Positions 54,101-63,100 of a stretch of 64,000 nucleotides of DNA are shown here, piece by piece. The stretch's first letter is position 1. Each line of letters starts with the position of its first letter. A program made the position numbers and the translations under genes. The notes beneath the pieces are model-generated. The model saw nothing but the letters and a program-made list of their open reading frames with translations. It had not been told where the DNA came from and did not search any database. Location of the stretch: positions 124,001-188,000 of the forward strand of contig JAWZYV010011915.1 of the NCBI GenBank assembly GCA_038373885.1, in the 5' to 3' direction. Origin of the DNA: Cheiracanthium punctorium (Eukaryota > Arthropoda > Arachnida > Araneae > Cheiracanthiidae).

Positions 54101-57100
54101 AGGAACACTTAATCAGTTTAAAGTAATTTCATTCTTCTACTTTAAAACCATATATCTTTTATAACTCCACCTTTTAAGAAACTTAATTATTAAAAATCTG
54201 TGTTCTTTTACATTTGCAATTCTTTTCTTTTCTGTGAGTGATATTTCGAATTAGAATAGAAATACAACTAACCACAAAAGAGAAATATAACATTTTACAT
54301 TTTTTCCCTCACAAATTAAAAATTAAAAGCATCCCATACAGCACACACATTGGTAGCAATGTTACATTTCATCAAAAATATAACATTGCCAGGTTACTGC
54401 CCACATGTGCACTGTATGGGATGAAATATTCCAACCAAATGGAATTTCAGAGTTCTGAAAATTTTATTTTATAAATGTAAAGATTAAATTATTCAGCACC
54501 ATTAATGCTAAAAATTACTCCCAGATTACTGCACATATAACAATATATTGATGTGGTCACTAAAATCATGTACAGTGGACTCCCAGAAATCTGCACATCA
54601 TAGGGGAAGGGTTAGTGCAGATTTCAGGAGAAATTTAGAGCAGAGTATATTTACCATAAAAATCTAAATTTCATAAAAAAAAACATTTATTTAAGAATAC
54701 ACAAACTAAAAATTTTGAAAAATACGGAGCAACAAATGAAATTTTCACCTAAATTATTTATTTTCAAACATTTGTGTTAATGTTCTTTGATTTAAAATCT
54801 TAGGATTCTCTAATCAGAGCCTTTTTTGAGCATTGTACAACACTACAACTTCCTGGTCAGTAGCACATTTCTGTTGTGCCAGGAATTTCAACTTTTTCTC
54901 CCCTAATTCTAACCCCTAATCAAGGAGAATTTTATCAGTTTCTGCATCAGAATCTGAGTCAGGATCTTCATTTGTTGAACCTAATTTACTTTCAAAATAC
55001 TGAATGATTTCTTTGTTTGTCATTTGGCATGTTCATCCCCTTTGAGGATCCAATCTACAGTGATCTTCATACAGTGATTTAACTTCAAATTTCTTCTTGG
55101 CATAAGTAACTCCCTTGCCCTGTCCTTTGCAGAATTTCTCCTAAATCCAGACCACTCATAGTCATAATTTTGAGTGTCGATGTATAGAAATGGCCATAAA
55201 TTGTGGCACACATTAACTACACTGGCTTTGTTGTGTGAAAGGCTTAACTACCAAAATTCCTAATAGTTATTATCAAAGAAAAAAAAAAAGAAATAAAGTA
55301 TGGAAAATCAACAATTTGCTAACATAAAAATAATTCGTATTTATCCCTTATACGGATGCCAGCCAAATTTGGTGATTTTCACTGGTACTGAAGGGCGAAA
55401 CTTGGCAACCTTTTTTTCTAGAAACCTTGCTTGATCATGCATAGGTCCTGAGCATGTATTTGAATGGGTAAACAAAAGAGGATTGTGTCTGTTTTGTATG
55501 CTTCTGCAATTATGTTTTTGTATTCTTCTATAAGGTTTAACATGCATTGCGATATTTATATTAGTTTTTGTGAATATTGGTTTAATTTTTTTAAAAATAT
55601 GAATTCATGGAAAGACGAATGAGAAAGATACAACAAAGTTTTGTCAGAGTTGTTGAAGGAGGGGTTTTGTAAAGAAAGAATGCTCATTTATCATCTGGAC
55701 GCACTATCATTTTAAAAAAACGAGTGCCATCAAGCTCTAATGGCTAAATAGTGCTCCCAGCAATTTTGCCAGACAGCTCTTATTTTTCTGACAAGTTTTT
55801 TGAGAAACATGAAATGTTACTGCCACATTGAAGCATTTGAATTCAAAGTGGTAATTGGTTTGAAAATTAATAAATAAGGTTTAAAATGCCGTAAAGATTT
55901 GTATTTATTGTATGTGTGATCTACTGATGTTTGTAAAAACTTGCAAGAAAAAGCAGAAAATGTGAGTACGTTTTGCAATATTTTTGTGTATTTTGTGTAG
56001 AACTGTATTTTATGCTTTCAGGTTATAGAAAATGCTGAATGCATTGAGTATAGGAGGAAAAAATTCCTTGTAGATGCTTGGCAAATAAATTAACGTGGCC
56101 AAAAAAATTTCCTGTAGGTATTTTAATTGCTGTATTGTTATAAAAGGAAATTGTGGTCTTGTAGATGTTGCATCAGCATTTGAATTGGAAACTGGTTTGA
56201 AAATTATTGTTTTAGTTTTACAACAGCATCACGTTTCATTTATTGCTGGTATGAGGATTTAATGTCCATTAAATTTTGGCGTATGTAATGGTGAGTCAGT
56301 TTTTTTATATTTTAAACTCTGTAATTTGTGTTAAAATGCTTGCTTTCAGGGCATTAAAAATGCCATATGTGAAATAAATATCCCATAGGTATTTAGCAAC
56401 AAAAAAAAAATTGCCCAAAAAAAACATTGTAGCTACTTGGCAACAAGAAAAAAATTGCCAATAAAACATCATAGCTACTTGGTGATAAAAAAAATTGCCA
56501 AATTTGGCTGGCATCCGTATAATGGATAAGTACCAAATAATTCACCATGATGACAAATAACATCACATTCGCTGTTAAATTTCGATCTTAGTTAACTACC
56601 AGTTTTACTGGTAGTACATTTGTATGCGTGAGATTTCTGGAGATTGCAGATTTTTGGGAGCTGAATGTATGAGCAAAACTATTTTGTGTAATATGCACCG
56701 AAGAGCCATTATATTATGACCACCCACACATTTTTCAATGAACTTGTCTGGATGACATAGAGAGCATGTAATTAAGTGGGAAAGGTATTTAACTGTTGCT
56801 GGAAGGTAGGGAATCATTCTTGCACTGATGTTTGTGAGTGATGGGAAAGGCCGTTGATCTAAGCAAATTTGATAGAAGACAGATTGTAATGGCCCAAAGA
56901 CTCTGAACAAGTATCTCTGAAACTGCACGACTGGTCAGTTGTTCACGATCTATCATTGTTAGTATTTATAAAAAATGGATAAATGACAGCGAAATCAGCA
57001 ATAGATGCCAAGATATCGGGTGTCCTCGCATCATCAAAGAAAGAGGAGGTTGGAGACTGTCCCGCCTAGTACAGCAAAATTAGTGGCAGACAGTAGCTCA

Positions 57101-60100
57101 GCTGACATCCCAATGCAATGCAGGTCCAAGTACAAGTATCTGGGAACATATGATTAAATAGATACTGTTGGATTTGGGACTGCGGAGCAGATGTCCCATT
57201 CGTATGCCTCTGCTTACTCAGCATCATTGTCAACTACACCTACAGTGGTAACCTCCAAAACTGGCTCCTACAGCGGTAACTCCAAAACTGGAGGAAGGAT
57301 AGGAAGAAGAGAGTTGCCTGGTAGAATGAGTGCTATTTTCTTCTTTATCACGTCCATGATCGTGTCAGGGCACGCCATCTTCCAGGAAGACAGCTGCTTC
57401 CCTCTCCCCAGCAGCTCAGAGCTCAAATAACAAGTTCCAATATCTCAAACTTGTGTGGCTGTTCTGTAAGTACAATTAGAAAGGCTGAGCCATATAAAAG
57501 GATTGAGGATGTATTCTGAATCAGGTTTGTAAATTGTATTATGATTTTTCATCAGTTACATCTTCCTCAGGGGTGGGAATAGAGTAAGGTCAATTTGGAG
57601 CATCAAATATTGAAGATTTGGAGCAGAGAAGCAACAAATTGGAGCAAATAGCATTTCTTAAGCTATCGATAGAAAAATACAACTGTAGCCAAGTTTACAG
57701 TTAAGTTTGACAGTATTAAACTTCACTCACATGAAGAACACCCCCCCCCCCCGCTCATTAAATAAATGAGCATAAAAATGAAAAATACAAACTTATCTTA
57801 ATCTATATGGTAGTAATTAGTAGCTGCAATTCAAAGATAAAAATAATTTTTAACACCAGACTAGTAATAAAAATTAAATGAAAAAAGAATAACTTTTGCA
57901 AAATTCTTTTATTAAACTTTTCTCTTTTTATCTACATTACTGTTTACATAATTATGTTATGCTGCTTGGTGTTTTCTTCAAGGCTTTTCATTGGATTCCT
58001 TTAACAATATTTTGCCACATTCAACACTAGCAAGTGATTATTTTTTCAAGCCCATCATCTTAGTTTTTTCGAATTTGCTTTAACATGAGTTGCATGGCTT
58101 CAATCCTTTCTCTTTAAAGGATGGCTTCTTCCTTCAGTTAATTTAAACCTGCATCAAGTTCAATTTCCCTTTTTTGTGACTCTTTATGATTTTGTTCACA
58201 CTGCAACCTTTGTTTGTAATGTTGCGATGCATTTTTAACAAATGTTAATAGTTCAGGTGTTATAATAATTTTTGTTACACCTCCACATTTCTTAACTTCA
58301 GACTTGCCTGGTGCAAGTCATTAACACTGACTGCACAAAGAGAGCTTCTTGATTCAATCATATTTTTGTTTACGCTAAACCCACTATCACAGTCTGCATT
58401 TCCATGGGCTAAACTTAACAAGGCCTTTATTAATATTGGCAGGTGGCAATCTTTCAAATTTATTGAGAAATCCCTCTCAGCAAATATTTTTGTCCAGTAA
58501 TCATCAATTCGCTCTGATGACATACTGGTACTACATGCCGAATCTGGCTGATAAACAATCCATTCATCTGCAATGCTAGATGTAGCAGAAGATGGTATTA
58601 CAGAGGGTATTGCAGAAGCTAAATGTTTAATGCAAGACAGTAAGGATTGTTCATAGTGAAATAAAAGATGCAGTGCTTTAAGTCTAGCCAAAATGTATGC
58701 TCAAGAGGCAAAGATTTTATTTGAGATTATAAGCATTTTATGTAAGAAGCCCTGGCACCTAAAAAGAATTCGTTCTTTTCAGCAACTGTCCAATATGCCA
58801 TTTCAATCACAGTATCGCCTCCTACTTCTGGTTCCTTTAGCCAGTTTTCTCCTTTTTCTATGTCAATTTCCCTCAACTCTTCACCTTTTTTCTCTTGGAA
58901 AGCACTTTGTTTCAAAAATCTGCAAAGAACTTTCTCCAAAAGGTTTACAAGTTCATCATATAACAGATGAATCAGTGGTTCCTCTTTTTGGAATAGGGTT
59001 AAGAACTCAGAAAATAATTCAGATGAATTTTGGGAAAATAATGCTTTTCCATAAATGGTTTTATCATTAAAAGCTAGATGGAGTTTATGCCAGCATTCTG
59101 TTTCTCTCAAATTAAATCTTCCACTTTCTTTATCAAAAAAGGTTTTTAAAGCAGGTAATTGCCCAATGAAATGCAAAAGTGACTGGTTACGGGTTACCAC
59201 TGGCTACTGACATGCCTGGTAAATAGATGCTGTGCTATATCCATTTGCATTTACAAATCTCTAAAATCGGAACTTTGAGATGCAGATCTTAAAAAATAAT
59301 ACATATCCATTATTAAATTTTCGACATCACTTCCAAAAGCATTTAATGCAGCAGAAAAGGCATGATGCACTTTAAGTAGGGAGCATTCACCTACATCTAA
59401 CAGCTGAGGATTAGTAATCTTTCAGAAATTTAGTTCTTAATGACTTCATAACATTGGGGGCCATCACTGTAAAAGCTCATTAACTTTTCAGATGGGAGAC
59501 CTGACGAGGCTGCATCAACATAATTTAATAAATCTCCTGAAGTGCTATGTCCTATAAAAAAGGACTCCAAATGATCTACTATCACTTTCCTATATTTCTC
59601 ACTATAATATCTGATGATAACATCTAGCTGCTGAATTCTCTTCTGTAACGGGTGTTTCATCGATTTGGATAGTAAAAAATGCATTAGATTTTAGAATATC
59701 CAATATCATTTCATTCTTGAAATGAGGTCCAATTCCATCAGAGATCATATAAGAAAGTTTTTTTCTACTACATGAAAATTCTTTTGCAATTCTAGAATCT
59801 GGAAATATTCTAGGAAAAACTGTGGCTACATCAGCAAATGAGTACGGAATATTTTCTTCAGCAATCATAAATGCAAACATAGTTTCTACGACAAGAACAT
59901 TGTCTTTGTTTTGATTTGCAATGTTAACATTTTTACTCCACAAATCAATGGAAAGTTTCTGCTGCTGGCATGTCTTTTAAAGCTCCAGAACTATCACATA
60001 ATTTAGAACACAACTGTACATGCTTTTTACCAGAAGCATGTTGCTTAACTGCTGACACTCCATGTTGTTTACAGTTAATTACAGAGTTACACACTCTACA

Positions 60101-63100
60101 ATGTGCTACTTGGGGTGTGGTTTCAACAGAGCACCAGTTTCCAATTACACCTCCATTCACATCAACTTCTTCCAGTACAGCAGGATTAAATGTGGTAGAC
60201 CTCTCTAAAATAAAACAGAAAAAATTTAAGAATGCATCGAATGCTACATGCAGAAACCTATCCCAGAACTCAATCAAGGCAATTGTGGGCACTGTACAAA
60301 AGAAACAAATTGGTTCCCACACCATACCCCCCTCCCCCCACCCTTGAAAAAAAATTGTATTTCTGAAAAGTTTCTAATACCCCCCCCCCAAAAAAAAACC
60401 CAAAATTTTACTCTTGAGTAGTCTGAAATAAACTAATATATAATATACAGGTATTTTCAATACACATTATTTGTATAAATACTTTATATTATTATTTTTT
60501 TTTTTAATACACAGTAAGGTTTTCAAATATTCTAATTAAACAGTAGTCACACAAACACACATCTTCAAGGAACAAAAAAGAAAATTCTACTCTTGATTTT
60601 ATCAAGCCTATTTTTAACTATCTTGTCACACTATATTTAAATTTATGCAGGTTTAACAAAAATTAATTTTTTTAAATATACTATTAACATTAAATATTTT
60701 TAAAATGAACACTTATTTGGAGAAAATAAATGCTAAAAATCAATTAACTACATAAAGAAAAGCGATGCAAAATTTTAACTTAAAAAATATTTATTAAATT
60801 ATTAAAGAATATTATACTTTGAATTATAAATTCTAAAACTTTTTGTAAAAGATGAAAATTTATTTCGTTCTCATTTAAAAACGAATCCAATACCACATAC
60901 TATATCAGTTTTGTTCCAAGCTTGAATCAGAACCAAACTCAAAAACTGAAACAATAACTAAAAATCTCAGTAAATAATGAAAAAACATTACAACACATTC
61001 TTTTCATTCAAAAATTAATCCTATGCTACATACAATAATGACAACAAACAAGTAAGTTTTGCTCTGAATTTTAATCAGAATACAAACCAAAATCCAAAAC
61101 TGGAACAATTGAAAATCTGAATTTAAAAAAAAAACAAGAGCACAAGTTTTTGAAAAGTTTGTTTGGAAAGTGTCTGGAAAGTTTTTTTCCCCCCACCCTG
61201 GACAAAATACAGTCAATCCTCATTAACATGATATTGCTTAAGATGAAATACCCGTTTACATGAAATATATGCTTGGTCCGGCCAAAATACAATTCTTTTT
61301 TTTTTTTTTTTTTTTTTTAATAGGATAATATGACATTGATTCAGTTAACACAATTGCCGCAACCCCTTTGGTTTTGAGTTAATGAGGTTTGACTGTAGAA
61401 CAACCTGCCTGACAGGCACACAAGCTTTTATATTTTGTTTACAAGAAAAGTGCATGAAATGCAAGATATACTTTTTAGATTAACTATAAGTTTCCTTTTC
61501 CATCAATGTACATGGAAGTCATAGATTCAATTTTTAATCTTATAAATAACAGTTAAAAGAAAATTAAATATTTCTAAATAGACAATTAATAATCTAAGAT
61601 GTTTTAGTGTCAATTTACCAATTATTTTTTAAGTGAATAGCCGAAGTTTTTAATGTACTGTAAAAACAATCAGCCCAGCAAGCATGCTCGTGTATCTGGG
61701 AATAACATATGTTTTTCCGGGTTAATTTTTATGCATTTGATCATCACTCTTTGTGTTATTTTTTAATATCTTTTTTAAAATTAAAAAAATAATATTCAAA
61801 GTCTGAAGAATTTTAGAATGACTTCAACTTTGTCCTCAACATGTTCTGATATCGTCAAGATCTAGTCAGTTTTAATTCATGCTTCTTAACTATTTGATTC
61901 TCCATAATGGAAATCTTTTCAATTTTTTGAAAATCCAAATATTAAAATGAAACAAAACTTACAAAATAATGAGAAACAATGTTACTAAAATAGAGAAATG
62001 AAAATCTTAACTAGCTTTAGCATATTAGCAAAATTTATTTTAAAAAAGAAAGAAACTTTTTTATTTTCTATATCTACGAATAAAATCAAGTAAATATTGA
62101 TAATATTCTTACCTTTCAACATTTTCCAGCTACATGGAACGAACAAAACAGCACTTGGTTCTCTAAAATGGAGCAAACTTTTTTTGCGTGTTGAAGTTCT
62201 ACGTACCTGTCGCTGGCTATATGAATGAAAAAAACGATGATAAAGACATTTTTCTCCCTCCTACACTCTGTGGGCATGGACCAATTGTATTGTTTTACCA
62301 AATGGTGTACAAGCAGCCAGCTGTGTGAGTGTACAAAGATAACGTATGGAGAGTTTGTACTCTTTTTGAGGCAGTTTGTAATGAGCCAGTAGCTTTTTGT
62401 TTTTTTGGTACAGAATCGTACAATAAAGCTCTTTGTAGCAGCATGGCATAGGTTTTAAATTTTGGCACAGTATGGTGCAATTGCCGCAGCATTCGCACCC
62501 CTGCTTTCTGTACTAAAAAATAATTTGTACTTTATGATCTGTTAATAAGATTATTTTATTCTCAGCCTGTGAAATAAAAATAAATTGCAGTTGCCTTAAC
62601 GTGTTAAGAGTAACATTTTTTTAGGTAAAAGGATTTCATTTTTGAAGGAATCACTGTTAGGTTTAACAAATGCTATTTATCATTCGGTGCTTTTTATTAT
62701 CAACACATTTTTTTAAAAATATTTCTTATTTACAAGAAATAAAGAAAAACCTATCACATTTATATTTTTAAACAGCTAGATTCAGAATCAAGAACAACTG
62801 AAAATTACAAAGATAAGAGAGAGATTTGCATCAATATTTTCAGATTTTTCATACACTGGAAAATTCATGTCTCAGATATACACAAAAAATTTGCATGTGT
62901 GTAAAAAAAAGTGAGAGTTCACTGCAATTCAAATATTAGGTTGAAGACATTAAAATTAAAAGTGCATGTAAAATAACAAAATAAGAAAAGAACTGACCAA
63001 ACTTTGTTATATGTTAACTTAAAGCCTTTCTAATCAACATTGTAAGTCAGGTATGGGCAACCTTTGAAAAGTTGCGGGCCAAACTTTAGGATGTTTGTGA

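Larger units (their letters stand above)
54573..56667 (-). mobile_element. Tigger/jerky-like element interrupted by a TIR element
   Basis: TA-CAGTGGACTCCCAGAAATCT at the left and the inverse of CATTCAGCTCCCAAAAATCT at the right give about 20 matches in the first 25 positions including the TA. Part of a jerky-like protein is inside on the minus strand. An unrelated 1.19-kb element is inserted at 55341-56529. Confidence 0.6.
57568..62503 (-). mobile_element. hAT-like element with broken ZBED-type transposase
   Basis: Short ends CAGGGGTGGGAAT (left) and ATTCGCACCCCTG (right) are inverted repeats with one mismatch, and the transposase reads from right to left inside. TTTGGAGCA repeats adjoin the left end. 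The right 2 kb are non-coding with a nested MITE at 61210. Flanking 8-mers (ATCTTCCT and CTTTCTGT) do not match, so the limits are an inference. Confidence 0.5.

Noticed and set aside
59970..60347. 125-codon plus-strand frame
   Set aside because: It is the complement of the zinc-finger part of the hAT transposase fossil.
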